Part shown: positions 51,149-60,206 of the stretch, piece by piece
Layout: every line of letters starts with the position of its first letter
Position numbering within the stretch: position 1 is the stretch's first letter
Assembly: GCA_964625865.1 (NCBI GenBank)
Contig: CAZVEV010000003.1
Location: forward strand, 1 to 60,243
Source: CAZVEV01 sp964625865
GTDB taxonomy: Bacteria; Planctomycetota; Phycisphaerae; SM23-33
Length of the DNA stretch: 60,243 nucleotides
Direction of reading: 5' to 3'
Program-made: the position numbers and the translations under genes
The notes under the pieces: generated by a model
Seen by the model: only the letters and a program-made list of their open reading frames with translations
Databases searched by the model: none
Told to the model about the DNA's origin: nothing

Positions 51149-52312
51149 TCACCTGGCCGAATACGGGTCCGCCGCGTCGCGCAGCCCGTCGCCCAGGAAG
51201 TTGAAGCACAGTACGGTGGCCACGATGAACACCACCGGCAGCAGCAGCCACGGGTAGATGCTGATCGCCTTGATGTCCCTGCAGTCCTGGAGCATGACGC
51301 CCCAACTGACGATCGGCGCCCGCAGGCCCAGGCCCAGGAAGCTCAGCGACGTCTCGCCCAGGATCATCCGCGGGATGCTCAGCGTCAGCGAGACGATGAT
51401 GTGGCTGGTGAACCCGGGCAGGAGGTGGCGGAACAGCACGCGCCGGTGGGAGGCGCCGATCAGGCGGGCGGCGGTGGCGTAGTCCTCTTCCCGCAGCGAG
51501 AGGATCTTGCCCCGCACCACGCGGGCCAGCCGCGTCCAGCCGAGCAGGCTCAGCACGATGGTGATGCCGAAGTACACCCGCAGCGCGGACCAGTCCTTGG
51601 GCATTACGGCGGCCAGCGCGATCCACAGGGGCAGGCGCGGCAGGGAGTTGATGATCTCGATGCCGCGCTGGATCAGCAGGTCGGTTTTCCCCCCGACGTA
51701 TCCCGAGACCCCGCCGATGCTCATGCCCAGCAGGAACGTGAACAGAATGCCGATCAGCCCCACCGACAGCGAGATCCGCGAGCCGTAGACGATGCGGCTG
51801 AAGATGTCGCGCCCGTACTGGTCGGACCCGAGCAGGTAGAACGTGGGCGTGTGCGGTTTGGCGGCGGCCTGGTCGGCGCCGGGCGGCGGGGTGTACCTGT
51901 CGTGATCGATGCCGAACAGGTGCCTGTCGGTCTCGAACAGGCCCCAGAACTCGTACGTCTCGCCCCGGACGAAGAACGCCAGCGGGATCCGGTCGTCGGG
52001 GTCTTCCTTGTACGTCAACTGGAACGTGATCGGGTCCTGGTGGGCGTTCAGGGCGTTGACGTAGAACCCGTCGGAGAAACTGAACTGCACCGGCTGGGGC
52101 GGGCAGTACTTGTGGTCGAGCGTGTCGGTGTCCGTGCTTTGCGGTGCGATGAAGCCGGCGAAGATGGCCATGGCGTACAGCACGATGAGCACGTACTTGG
52201 CGATGACGGCCAGCCTGTGCCTGCGAAACCGCATGCCGATCAGTTGCCACTGCGAGAGGGTCGCGAGGGCCTGCGGCTCCTTGCGCTTGGGCTTGCGTTT
52301 GTCCTTGCTCAT
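51149..52312 (-). CDS. Dipeptide/oligopeptide ABC transporter permease (DppC/OppC type)
   Basis: This 387-aa inner-membrane permease has a basic N-terminus (MSKDKRKPKRKEP) and a first helix (YVLIVLYAMAIFAGFIAP). An extracytoplasmic insert of about 100 residues follows, longer than usual for DppC. The BPD_transp_1 core starts near LLGSDQYGRDIFSRIVYGSR. The EAA loop (DYATAARLIGASHRRVLFRH) that docks the ATPase is intact. ATG 52312 overlaps the stop of the upstream fusion gene by 4 nt (ATGA), which fixes the start. A longer open frame upstream is a shadow of the preceding gene. Confidence 0.92.
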   Translation of the reverse strand: MSKDKRKPKRKEPQALATLSQWQLIGMRFRRHRLAVIAKYVLIVLYAMAIFAGFIAPQSTDTDTLDHKYCPPQPVQFSFSDGFYVNALNAHQDPITFQLTYKEDPDDRIPLAFFVRGETYEFWGLFETDRHLFGIDHDRYTPPPGADQAAAKPHTPTFYLLGSDQYGRDIFSRIVYGSRISLSVGLIGILFTFLLGMSIGGVSGYVGGKTDLLIQRGIEIINSLPRLPLWIALAAVMPKDWSALRVYFGITIVLSLLGWTRLARVVRGKILSLREEDYATAARLIGASHRRVLFRHLLPGFTSHIIVSLTLSIPRMILGETSLSFLGLGLRAPIVSWGVMLQDCRDIKAISIYPWLLLPVVFIVATVLCFNFLGDGLRDAADPYSAR

Positions 52313-55300
52313 CGCGTGCCCCCCTTGAACCGTATCCGCGGGTCCAGCCACAGCAGGAGCATGTCGCTGACCAGCGTGCCGACCACGCCCAGCGTGCTGA
52401 GCACCATCAGCAGCGAGCCGGCCATGTACATGTCCTCGGCGAACAGGGCCTGGAGCATCAGCGGGCCGACGGTGGGCAGGACCAGAACCATCGCCACGAT
52501 CGCCCCGCCGGAGACCAGTTGCGGGAACAGCCCGCCTATGCCCGAGACAAACGGGTTCAGCGCCAGGCGGACGGGGTACTTCAGCAGGAGCTTGCCCGGG
52601 CGGACGCCCTTGGCCATCGCGGTGATCACGTAGGGCTTCTTCAGCTCGTCCAGCAGGTTCGCCCGCATCACGCGGATCATCCCCGCCGTGCCGCCCACCC
52701 CCAGAACCACCACCGGGATCCAGATATGCTTCATCAGGTCCCAGAACTTGCCCCACGTCCACTCCGGCTGGGTCGCATACTCAGCCGAAAACAGCCCCGA
52801 CTGGCCCGAGAGCACCATCAGGATCAGCGCCAGCAGGAACGCCGGCACGCACATGCCGACAAACCCCACGAACGTCAGCACGTAGTCGCCCAGCGAGTAC
52901 TGCCTGACCGCCGAGTAGATGCCCACCGGAATCGCGATGGCCCACGTGAACAGGATCGTCCCCAGCGAGATCCCCACCGTCAGCCATATCCGGTCGCCCA
53001 CGACTTCGTTGACTTCCGGGTTGGGCTCCTCCATCGATCGCCCCATCGAGCCCTGGAGCAGGCCCTCGTCGGCGGGCTCGCCCTCGAAGTACGGGAACGT
53101 GTCGGTCTTCTTCAGCGTGGTGAACCACGTCAGCCCGGCCCAGCGGCAGTACTGCGATGCCGACGAATCCTCGAAGTGGAAGAACGTCTTGAGGTCCTCG
53201 AGCCGCTGCTCGTCGGCCGGGTCGCCCGACTCGCCCAGTTCGATCCGCTTGGCGGTCAGGAAGTCGCCCGGGGGCAACTGGATGATCGCGAAGACCACGA
53301 TCGAAATGATGATCAGCGTCGGGACCATGATCAGCAGGCGCCGCGCGATATACGGATGCCGCAGCGCCACCAGCGCCACCAGCAGGACGACGATGGCGAG
53401 CAGGGACCACTTGATCAGCGCCCCGACCGTGCTGTCCCCGTCGTCCTGGGGTTTGCTTTTCTTAGCGCCCGCGGCGTCGATCGGCTCGGCCTGGCCCGCC
53501 TGCCCGCCCATCACCTTCAGGTCGCCCGGGCGCGGGGTGGGCGCCGCCAGCGACTTGCTTATCTCCGCGATGGCGCCGGGCGAATCGGACGGCTTGGCGA
53601 AGTAGAACGTCTCCATCTGGGCGTTGTCCGGCGTGTGGAAGATGTGTCCGTACAGCGCGTTGTCGGGGACGTTGAGGAAGTCGTCCTTGACGACCACCAG
53701 TTGCGGCGGGGCGGTGGTGAGGTTTATCGTCCACAGTTGCTCGGCGGCGATATCCAGGGCCTCGGAGAAGATCGTCACCTGCTCGGCCAGCGTGGGGGCC
53801 TGGAGGGCCTTCTCGTAGATTTGCATGGCCTTGTACATCGGGTGGTCGTCGTCGGGCTTCTTGCACCGCGTGCCCCGGTAGGCCTTGGGGTTTTCCTCGG
53901 GCGTGGTGTAGAACCCGCCGCGAAGGAACCATCTGCCCCAGCCGGTGGCGTAGAAGCACTCGGTGTCGTAGGCGACGAAATACCGCGGGCAGCACAGGGG
54001 CAGGTAGTCGCTGGCCGACGACCAGATGTTGAAGTCGAAGTCCATCGAGTCCTTGCGGGTGTAGAGCAGGGGGCGGCTTTGGCTGCGTGCGACGGCCCGG
54101 ACGCCCACGTCCGGATGGCCCCAGTCCTTGACGACGAATTCGGTGGGCCCGACTCCCGTATAGGGGCAAAAGTCGATGTAGAAGACCATTCGCGATCCGT
54201 CGGGGAACGTGCGGTAGCCCTCGCGATCGCGCCCGGGGCCCAGCAGGCCGTCGGCGACCAGGGCGTCAAGCAACTTCCCCGCCCGGGCCGGGTCGTGCGC
54301 CGTGTACGCCTCCCGCAGCGCCTTGTGCCTGAACGGCGAGGCCCGCCCGGGCGAGACTTGGGCGGCCTCGACCTGCCCGTTGTACTCGGCGTCGATGATC
54401 CGGTCCCGATTGATCGCCAGCGACAGCGCCTGGCGGAACCGCTTGTCGGCCAGCAGGGCCGCCTTGTGCGCGGTGGCCGGATCCTCCGGGTCGACGTAGC
54501 GGATGTGGCACGGATTCAGCGCGTAGACTGACCGGGTAGCCGGATACCAGTGCAGGATCCGCGTGCCGCTCTCGGCGCGGCGCGACATGTAGTCGGTGTA
54601 GTGCTTGTACTGGATGTGGCGCGTCTGCATCGACACCATGCCGTTGATCGCCGTCACCGCCAGTGTGTCCTTCGGCTGAATGTCGAACTGGACGCGATCG
54701 ACGTAGGGCAACTGGTTGCCCTCGGTGTCCACCGCGAAGTAGTACGGGTTGCGGACGAACCCGTGGGGGGGGCTGGCCTTGTACTCGCGGGGAATCCACG
54801 CCCAGTGGCGCGGGTGGTAGGGGTTCTTCCAACTCCGCATGTGCGTGAACAGGGCCCGACGGCTGTTGAGCTTGTAGGCGGCCATCGCACGCGTGCACTT
54901 GGCCTCGTCGCCCCGAGTCGGGTGCCACTGCTCGAGATAGTGCTTCGGGACGTTCACGATGCCATGGCTGCGCATGGCCATGTGTTCCATGAACATGCCC
55001 TGAGGCAGGGGGAAGACGAACCTGACCTGGTACTTCTCGTTGCCGTTTTCGTCCGCGTCAACGCCGTCGGTGTCCTTGACCCACTCGATGCGCCCGGGCT
55101 TCCCGCCGACCAGCATCCAGTCCGGCGGAATCCCCGAGACCGACTCATCCATCACGATGGCGTCCCACCAGAACATGATGTCGGCCGACGTAAACGGATG
55201 GCCGTCCGACCACTTCATGCCCTTGCGGAGCGCGACCAGCCACTGGCGCTTGCCCGTGCCCTCGACCGGATGAATGCTCCTGGCGATAAACGGCTTGACG

Positions 55301-55797
55301 GGATAGCCCAGCGGGCTCCACCGCGCCAGTTTCGCCCCGGCCATCCGCCACGTGATGATGCTCACGTCGCCCGGCGAGGTCGCCACGCGCAGCCACGTGC
55401 CCCCGTACTCGCCTATCGCCTTGCTCCGTCCGTCCGGCCAGGCGCCCTTCTCGCAGCCGACCGAGACATAGGGCTCTTCGGGCAGGCGCTCGGCCAGCGG
55501 CTTGATGGCGCCCTGGCGTTCCAGGTCGGCGAGGATGGGCGACTGACCGGCCGGCTTGGGGAACGGCTTGCCTGCGGCCGCCCACGGGTCGTCGTAGATG
55601 TAGTAGGTCTTACTCGGCGTGAAGCTGACGTCCCGCGCGGTGACGGCGGCGTCGAGCTGTTCGTCGGTGTACTGCGCTATCCCCGCGCCCGTCACGTCCC
55701 CGCGGAACAGCCACCCCAGCGTCCAGATCACGCCCGCCATGACCACAACGGTAACCAGCAGGGCGAGAATCTGCAGGGTGAATGGACGCTTGACCAT
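52309..55797 (-). CDS. Fused substrate-binding protein and DppB-type permease
   Basis: This 1,162-aa protein carries both the binding protein and the first permease of a peptide-type ABC importer. After an N-terminal helix (ILALLVTVVVMAGVIWTLGW) comes a family 5 extracellular solute-binding domain (about 35-770; GMKWSDGHPFTSADIMFWWD, KRFRQALSLAINRDRI, WGRWFLRGG). A linker and a helix (LLAIVVLLVALVAL) lead into a DppB-like permease (about 814-1162) with LLIMVPTLIIISIVVFAI, an enlarged periplasmic segment and the EAA loop (ITAMAKGVRPGKLLLKYPVR). No frameshift or internal stop is seen. Normally these are separate genes. DppC-, DppD- and DppF-type genes follow directly, completing the transporter. 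ATG 55797 begins the first helix. Its ribosome site (GGGAA) is weak. Confidence 0.9.
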   Translation of the reverse strand: MVKRPFTLQILALLVTVVVMAGVIWTLGWLFRGDVTGAGIAQYTDEQLDAAVTARDVSFTPSKTYYIYDDPWAAAGKPFPKPAGQSPILADLERQGAIKPLAERLPEEPYVSVGCEKGAWPDGRSKAIGEYGGTWLRVATSPGDVSIITWRMAGAKLARWSPLGYPVKPFIARSIHPVEGTGKRQWLVALRKGMKWSDGHPFTSADIMFWWDAIVMDESVSGIPPDWMLVGGKPGRIEWVKDTDGVDADENGNEKYQVRFVFPLPQGMFMEHMAMRSHGIVNVPKHYLEQWHPTRGDEAKCTRAMAAYKLNSRRALFTHMRSWKNPYHPRHWAWIPREYKASPPHGFVRNPYYFAVDTEGNQLPYVDRVQFDIQPKDTLAVTAINGMVSMQTRHIQYKHYTDYMSRRAESGTRILHWYPATRSVYALNPCHIRYVDPEDPATAHKAALLADKRFRQALSLAINRDRIIDAEYNGQVEAAQVSPGRASPFRHKALREAYTAHDPARAGKLLDALVADGLLGPGRDREGYRTFPDGSRMVFYIDFCPYTGVGPTEFVVKDWGHPDVGVRAVARSQSRPLLYTRKDSMDFDFNIWSSASDYLPLCCPRYFVAYDTECFYATGWGRWFLRGGFYTTPEENPKAYRGTRCKKPDDDHPMYKAMQIYEKALQAPTLAEQVTIFSEALDIAAEQLWTINLTTAPPQLVVVKDDFLNVPDNALYGHIFHTPDNAQMETFYFAKPSDSPGAIAEISKSLAAPTPRPGDLKVMGGQAGQAEPIDAAGAKKSKPQDDGDSTVGALIKWSLLAIVVLLVALVALRHPYIARRLLIMVPTLIIISIVVFAIIQLPPGDFLTAKRIELGESGDPADEQRLEDLKTFFHFEDSSASQYCRWAGLTWFTTLKKTDTFPYFEGEPADEGLLQGSMGRSMEEPNPEVNEVVGDRIWLTVGISLGTILFTWAIAIPVGIYSAVRQYSLGDYVLTFVGFVGMCVPAFLLALILMVLSGQSGLFSAEYATQPEWTWGKFWDLMKHIWIPVVVLGVGGTAGMIRVMRANLLDELKKPYVITAMAKGVRPGKLLLKYPVRLALNPFVSGIGGLFPQLVSGGAIVAMVLVLPTVGPLMLQALFAEDMYMAGSLLMVLSTLGVVGTLVSDMLLLWLDPRIRFKGGTR

Positions 55798-55838
55798 ACG
55801 CGTTTCCCGAGTTCGGACAGGGCGATTCAGGGTGCACA

Positions 55839-56465
55839 CTAGCGGCCGGTGGGGGGGCTGTCAACCGCACGCTCGGCCCCCGCGGGGACCTCGCCGCGGC
55901 AGAACGCTTCCCGGGCGGCTTCGTCGCCAAGGTCCATCCGGAAGTGGACCCACCCCTCGCCTCGCCGCACGCCCATCCACCACGGGCCGGATACACCGGC
56001 CGGGAACTGCCACAGCACGTGGTACCCGCCCTCGTTGGTGAAGCCCTCGCCGTCAGCCTGCGTGATCCCGCCGACCGACCAGAGCCGGTCTCGCACGGCG
56101 GCCAGGATGGCCCAGCCGTCTGCGAACTCGGCCCCGAGCAGCACCTGGAACGTGTAGATCACGCGGACGCCGGCGAGATACTCCTCGAGCCAGCGGCGCG
56201 ACGAGACGGGCCTGCAGTCGGCGATCTGCGCCGCCAGCCGGTCGATCTCGCCCCGCCCGGCCGACTCGCCCGACACCACCAGGCGCCGGATGGCCGCAAT
56301 CTCAGGCCCGTCCGGATGGCTCAGCGCCAGCCCCGCCCAGGCCCGCGCCTCGGCGCCCTCGACCACCAGGTCGGCACCAAGCCCCGCCGCCCTCAGCGCC
56401 TCGTTCAGCGCCGAGACCGGCACGATCGTCTCAGCCGGCGTCAGGATTCGAATCGTCCGCCCCAT
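55839..56465 (-). CDS. Hypothetical protein upstream of the ABC transporter
   Basis: This protein of 208 aa is one I do not recognise. It has no signal peptide or membrane helix. It begins MGRTIRILTPAETIVPVSAL, has ALRAAGLGADLVVEG, a conserved-looking EYLAGVRVIYTFQVLLGAEF and GYHVLWQFPAGVSGPWWMG, and resembles a compact cytoplasmic alpha/beta protein. ATG 56465 has GGAG seven bases upstream, whereas an upstream ATG at 56492 lacks a site. It ends 41 nt before the fused transporter gene, so it is probably co-transcribed. A role in handling the imported substrate, or as an immunity-type protein, is only a guess. Confidence 0.6.
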   Translation of the reverse strand: MGRTIRILTPAETIVPVSALNEALRAAGLGADLVVEGAEARAWAGLALSHPDGPEIAAIRRLVVSGESAGRGEIDRLAAQIADCRPVSSRRWLEEYLAGVRVIYTFQVLLGAEFADGWAILAAVRDRLWSVGGITQADGEGFTNEGGYHVLWQFPAGVSGPWWMGVRRGEGWVHFRMDLGDEAAREAFCRGEVPAGAERAVDSPPTGR

Positions 56466-56533
56466 CGTCACACTCCGCCTCATCGTCCGCATCTTGCGAA
56501 CCGGTCCACGAACACAGTCTGCGCCCTGAGCTT

Positions 56534-57610
56534 CTACTCGACGATCTCAAAGACCTTGATCACCGAGTGGACGCGGTGTCGCCCGGGGCCCCAGGCTTTG
56601 CGGATCAGCAGGTACACGCGGCCGTCCGGCGCCACGTCGTGGCCGTGGACATGGCCGTGCTCCCACTTGTTGAACTTGACGTCGTCGTATGTCCGCGGGT
56701 CATAGGTATAGAGCCATGTCTCGGTTCGAGCGGCGAAGGTCTCGTTCTGCCGCTTGTAGTCAAGCTCTCCGATTCCCAGCAGGGCCCAGTAGGCGACCCC
56801 GCGGGCGTGCCAGATCCCGCCGGCGTGGACCCGGTCGCAGGCCCATCGGCCGACGCCATTTCTGGGCTTCAGGGCGATCCAGTTGTCGGTGTGGTTAACG
56901 GGCCAGTACGTCGGCGGGCGCCGTTCGCGTTTCTCGAACTCCCTGGTTCCGTGGTTGGGCTGGCCGATCAGGACCTTGCCCCCCATGGTCGCCAGCGTCG
57001 GGCCCGAAACCGACCCCTGCCCCGATTCATACCCGCCGCAGCCCAGGAACATGGTCTTGGGATGGCCCTTGACGAAACCGCCTCCGAACGCCTGGCGGGG
57101 CAACTGGACCGGGACCTTCTTCAGCTTCCCGGTGGCCAGGTTCTTGCCGTACAGGTGGAAGCTGGCCGGCGGCTTCGTGTCATAGAACTTCTTCGGACTG
57201 GCCCACAACATGCCGTCTTTGAAGTAGAGCCCGCCGACATAGCCGCCTTCCCAGAATCCGCGATGGACCTTGACCGGATCGAGCTGCGGCCACTTCATGA
57301 CATCGTCGCCGACGCCGGGAGCCATCATCTTGGCCTTGTCCGCTTCCTGCTTTCGGCGCGCGAGCGAGAACTCGACGATCTCCTGCCGGTGGGCGTGTCC
57401 GCCCATGAAGACCCGCTGCGTGTCGAAGTCGATGGCCAACGCGCCGCGTGGATACTCCTGCTTCAGGCGCCACCCGCCGATCAGGTGGAAATCGGAAGGC
57501 TGAAGCCGCCGAGCGCGCGGTTTCGCCCCCGCCGCTTCGCCGCCGCCGGTTGCCGTGAGCATCGATGCGATGACGATCAGGAGCCACGGTGTCGCCTTAA
57601 GCTCGTTCAT
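56534..57610 (-). CDS. Exported protein of unknown function, probably beta-propeller
   Basis: This protein of about 358 aa has a signal peptide (TPWLLIVIASMLTATGGGEA) and repeated beta-strand motifs (LAIDFDTQRVFMGGHAH, VGGLYFKDGMLWASPKKF, HGHDVAPDGRVYLLIRK), suggesting a propeller-like fold. I cannot assign a family. GGAG overlapping two upstream ATGs (57622, 57616) is best placed for ATG 57610, which I use. It lies 68 nt upstream of the hypothetical protein, so it may head the transporter operon. It contains no catalytic motif I can recognise. Confidence 0.65.
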   Translation of the reverse strand: MNELKATPWLLIVIASMLTATGGGEAAGAKPRARRLQPSDFHLIGGWRLKQEYPRGALAIDFDTQRVFMGGHAHRQEIVEFSLARRKQEADKAKMMAPGVGDDVMKWPQLDPVKVHRGFWEGGYVGGLYFKDGMLWASPKKFYDTKPPASFHLYGKNLATGKLKKVPVQLPRQAFGGGFVKGHPKTMFLGCGGYESGQGSVSGPTLATMGGKVLIGQPNHGTREFEKRERRPPTYWPVNHTDNWIALKPRNGVGRWACDRVHAGGIWHARGVAYWALLGIGELDYKRQNETFAARTETWLYTYDPRTYDDVKFNKWEHGHVHGHDVAPDGRVYLLIRKAWGPGRHRVHSVIKVFEIVE

Positions 57611-57728
57611 GTCCATCTCCATCTTGACTGCACGCCCCGTAGGATAGCCCCTCTGCCCGGCGCCCGCCACCTTCTCGCGTTGCGGCAGGGGGGGGACAGT
57701 TCTTCATGAGCGGGCGCCGGCCCACGGA

Positions 57729-57799
57729 GCTACGAAAAAAGGTACAGGCACGTCCGCTTCGCTTCGCTGCGCTACCGAGCCAGTCCCCATTTTCGTAGC
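57729..57799. repeat. Hairpin element with GCTACGAAAA arms
   Basis: GCTACGAAAA (57729-57738) pairs perfectly with TTTTCGTAGC (57790-57799). The inner strings GGTACAGGCAC and GCTTCGCTTCGC suggest an interspersed element. Confidence 0.8.
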
Positions 57800-57876
57800 A
57801 GGCCGCTTCTCAGGGGCGTCTTGGGAAGGCCATCTCATCCAGCGCAAAGCTGACGGGGCGGCCCCGGCGGGACCGC

Positions 57877-57919
57877 CCCTGCATTCGAGAGAATCCGCCA
57901 TTGGCGGGGGATCATTTCG
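57877..57919 (+). repeat. 43-bp direct repeat flanking the PEP-CTERM pair, left copy
   Basis: It starts CCCTGC, then A and TTCGAGAGAA. It matches 60035-60077 at 36 of 43 positions and contains a GCCATTGGC stem. Confidence 0.75.
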
Positions 57920-58003
57920 CCCACGGCGTGTTCATCACAACAAACGGGACGGTCCCGTGGGGAACCGCCCCGTGACGCGTATCACGACGTGTTACTCCTG
58001 CGT

Positions 58004-58022
58004 CCTGCCTGCCGCAGGCAGG
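58004..58022 (-). terminator. Hairpin after the PEP-CTERM gene at 58031
   Basis: CCTGCCTG-CCG-CAGGCAGG is a perfect 8-bp stem just beyond the stop codon on the minus strand. There is no T-run, so termination is uncertain. Confidence 0.5.
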
Positions 58023-58030
58023 CTCTTCGG

Positions 58031-58960
58031 TTATGCGCGGCGCCGACGCAGCAGGCCCAATCCGCCCAGCACCAGCAGGCTCATCGTCGCCGGCTCGGGG
58101 ATGCCCACCGCTTCGTCGAGCGTCGTGGCGATGCGGATCTCGTCATAGGCGATCTGAACCTGCCGCGTGAAGCTGAGTGTATCGAGGTCGGCTTGGTTCA
58201 CATCGACTTCGATCGTGCTGCCGATCTGGTCAAGATTCGCCAGGTTTGCAGTTACCGTTCCCCCGCTGGTGGTGAGGTTGTAGTCGTAGACGGTGAACTC
58301 GTCGGCGCCGGCCGTGCCTGTGTCGAACGAGATATGGCCGACGAGTAGGTGCACCTCCGACCCATTCGTAGCGGCGTTGAGATCCCCAGTGCCCACGGTT
58401 TGTCCGCTTGCGTCCCAACCATAGGCAACCCAGTCACCGCTGTCGGCGGCTGTGGGAGCAATACCGAAGCCCCGCAAACCGGTGGACCCGGTATCGAGGT
58501 TGACCTTTGCGTTGTTTACTGCCTGGTTGCCGATCACCAGCCCGCTCTCTTCGGCGCCGAAGTTGTTTGCTAGCTTATTCGCAAGGAAGCTGAACCACAG
58601 ACTGCCGGTGGTGGGCAGGGAAGCAGAGATCGTACGTGCGTGACGATCGTTGTTCAGACGACTGTCGCTGGTGACATGGTTCCCGGAGCTTGCCAAGTCG
58701 CCAAACAGAAGGCTACCCGTGGCAAGGAACTGATTATTGACGTCGACGGAAGTGAGGTCGTCCCAAGTCCCGCTCAGGCCGGTCGCGTCGGTGTCCCCGC
58801 CGCTGCCGTCCGGTTGTCCGTCCAGGACGTCACTGGATGCTCTGTCGGTTCTGTCGGTTCCGGCCGTGCCGTACTGAAATCCTTCGTAGACGAGCAAATC
58901 GGCGTTGGCCGTGCCGGCCAATAGCGCCAGCACCAATACTGCTGCGAGCATACTTCTCAT
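58031..58960 (-). CDS. PEP-CTERM protein with a LamG-like domain
   Basis: This 309-aa exported protein has a signal peptide (MRSMLAAVLVLALLAGTANA), a LamG-like domain and the sorting signal IPEPATMSLLVLGGLGLL with RRRRA. The domain opens with LLVYEGFQYGTAG, a start common in this protein class, contains GSLWFSFLANKLANNF and ends YDEIRIATTLDEAVG, the motif shared with the proteins at 9494 and 12531. ATG 58960 has AAAGGAG seven bases upstream. No promoter is visible in the 102-nt gap behind it, so it is probably co-transcribed from the promoter at 59997. Confidence 0.87.
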   Translation of the reverse strand: MRSMLAAVLVLALLAGTANADLLVYEGFQYGTAGTDRTDRASSDVLDGQPDGSGGDTDATGLSGTWDDLTSVDVNNQFLATGSLLFGDLASSGNHVTSDSRLNNDRHARTISASLPTTGSLWFSFLANKLANNFGAEESGLVIGNQAVNNAKVNLDTGSTGLRGFGIAPTAADSGDWVAYGWDASGQTVGTGDLNAATNGSEVHLLVGHISFDTGTAGADEFTVYDYNLTTSGGTVTANLANLDQIGSTIEVDVNQADLDTLSFTRQVQIAYDEIRIATTLDEAVGIPEPATMSLLVLGGLGLLRRRRA

Positions 58961-59062
58961 GTGAGAACTCCTTTCAGTCGTGTCCCGTCTGTCTCCAGGA
59001 CGGTCGTCGAACCTCTCTCTCGCACTCAGAGCATCTCGTCATTCGGACGGATGCCTTTCAAT

Positions 59063-59845
59063 TCACTCTGCCCTGCGCCGTCGACGTATCACCAGCCCGC
59101 CGAGGCCCATCAGCGCCATCGTCGCCGGCTCGGGGATCTGCGTGATCTCAACTTGTGCCAGGCCTATCCTGTAGGGCTCGCCAACCGGAGGCGGGGTGGG
59201 GGTAGCGTTCCCGGCAGTGAGGATCTCCAGGGCGATGTATTGGGCCGAAATGCCGCCCAGATTGACAGTGCCCTGCGGCGGGTTCCCGTTCGCTGTATTG
59301 ACCGGGAGGGACAGAGGCGCTGCACCATTCAGCAGGAACCATCCGCCACTCGAAAAATCGTAATCGCCTGTGGTTTGTTTGGAATTCGGCATCGCCGGCA
59401 AGGCCGCCGCAGGCGAAGTGGCGTGATACACGTTGTAGGTTGCCACATTCTCGGTGGTATTCTGCCAACGCACGTTCCAGAGATACATCTTGTCCAGAGC
59501 CGCCACCGTGCTGCCGAGATCGATAACAGCCCAGCCGATCTTGGCATTGCTGGAGGTCGAGGGATCCAGGCGCGTATTGGCCTTCCATTCGTTTGGCCAA
59601 CCACTGGGACTGTACAACCATTGCGATGGATCGGACGGATCGGGCGACGTGTCCATGCCCGGGGCGTGGTCGCCGGTCAGGAAGCCGACATTGTTCCCGT
59701 TGAGCATGTCGGTCAGGTGCCCGAGAGTATTCGGCCAGTTGCCTCCGTCATGCCCGGTGACGCCGGTGGGGTTGACGACCACCGCCGCCCCGGCGGTGCC
59801 GGCAAACAGGGCCAGGACCAACAGTGCTGCTAGCGTGCTCCTCAT
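59063..59845 (-). CDS. PEP-CTERM protein with a discoidin-like domain
   Basis: This 260-aa exported protein has a signal peptide (MRSTLAALLVLALFAGTAG, GAA-VV) almost identical to that of the neighbouring PEP-CTERM protein, a jelly-roll domain and the sorting signal IPEPATMALMGLGGLVI followed by RRRRRAE. GWAVIDLGSTVAALDKMYLW and YIALEIL resemble discoidin/F5-8C modules that bind sugars (inference). ATG 59845 has AAGGAG seven bases upstream. The frame extends upstream but without a signal peptide. It probably forms a two-gene operon with the gene at 58031, driven by the promoter at 59997-60025. Confidence 0.87.
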   Translation of the reverse strand: MRSTLAALLVLALFAGTAGAAVVVNPTGVTGHDGGNWPNTLGHLTDMLNGNNVGFLTGDHAPGMDTSPDPSDPSQWLYSPSGWPNEWKANTRLDPSTSSNAKIGWAVIDLGSTVAALDKMYLWNVRWQNTTENVATYNVYHATSPAAALPAMPNSKQTTGDYDFSSGGWFLLNGAAPLSLPVNTANGNPPQGTVNLGGISAQYIALEILTAGNATPTPPPVGEPYRIGLAQVEITQIPEPATMALMGLGGLVIRRRRRAE

Positions 59846-59996
59846 GTGCGATCTCCTTCTGGTTGCTGTGACGTCTCTCTCCGGTCTCCGACGTACCGGC
59901 CTGCCTGCCGAGAAGCGGGTGACCTGACGTGACGTCCGATTCTGAGCATCTGAACGTTCGAGCATCTGCCGACGACGATCGCCGACAACATCGAAA

Positions 59997-60025
59997 ATTA
60001 TACCACAGTGCGCGAACCTTGGCAA
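59997..60025 (-). promoter_or_regulatory. Promoter of the PEP-CTERM pair
   Basis: On the minus strand, TTGCCA (60020-60025), 17 nt, TATAAT (59997-60002). The leader is about 145 nt and includes CCGGT...ACCGG with a 9-nt loop. Confidence 0.82.
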
Positions 60026-60034
60026 GAGAAAAAT

Positions 60035-60077
60035 CCCTGCGTTCGAGAGAAATCGCCATCGGCGGGGAATCACCTCG
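60035..60077 (+). repeat. 43-bp direct repeat flanking the PEP-CTERM pair, right copy
   Basis: It starts CCCTGCGTTCGAGAGAA. It is the partner of 57877-57919 and lies just upstream of the operon promoter. Confidence 0.75.
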
Positions 60078-60166
60078 TTCCTGGGCAACACACCGGGGTT
60101 CGCCCGCGAACGTGCATGGGCAACGATAGCGGACCTTCGATCACGAGATGCGTGAGGGAGTATCCC

Positions 60167-60206
60167 AGGGCCGGCAGGCCCGACAGAGGGTAGCCCCGCC
60201 CGTCAG
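60167..60206 (+). repeat. Interspersed repeat (GGGCCGCAGGCCCGACAG type), copy 2
   Basis: It is nearly the same as 48811-48848, with one inserted G and one substitution. Confidence 0.82.

Larger units (their letters stand above)
57611..58030. other. Intergenic region with several hairpin repeats
   Basis: This 420-nt gap holds the TACGAAAA hairpin (57729-57799), GGGGCGG...CCGCCCC near 57855-57879, a 43-bp repeat (57877-57919) and the hairpin 58004-58022. No gene is supported. Confidence 0.6.

Noticed and set aside
50060..54531. Two long plus-strand open frames opposite the ABC transporter genes
   Set aside because: The minus strand encodes textbook transporter motifs. The plus-strand products are His/Arg/Gln-rich shadows.
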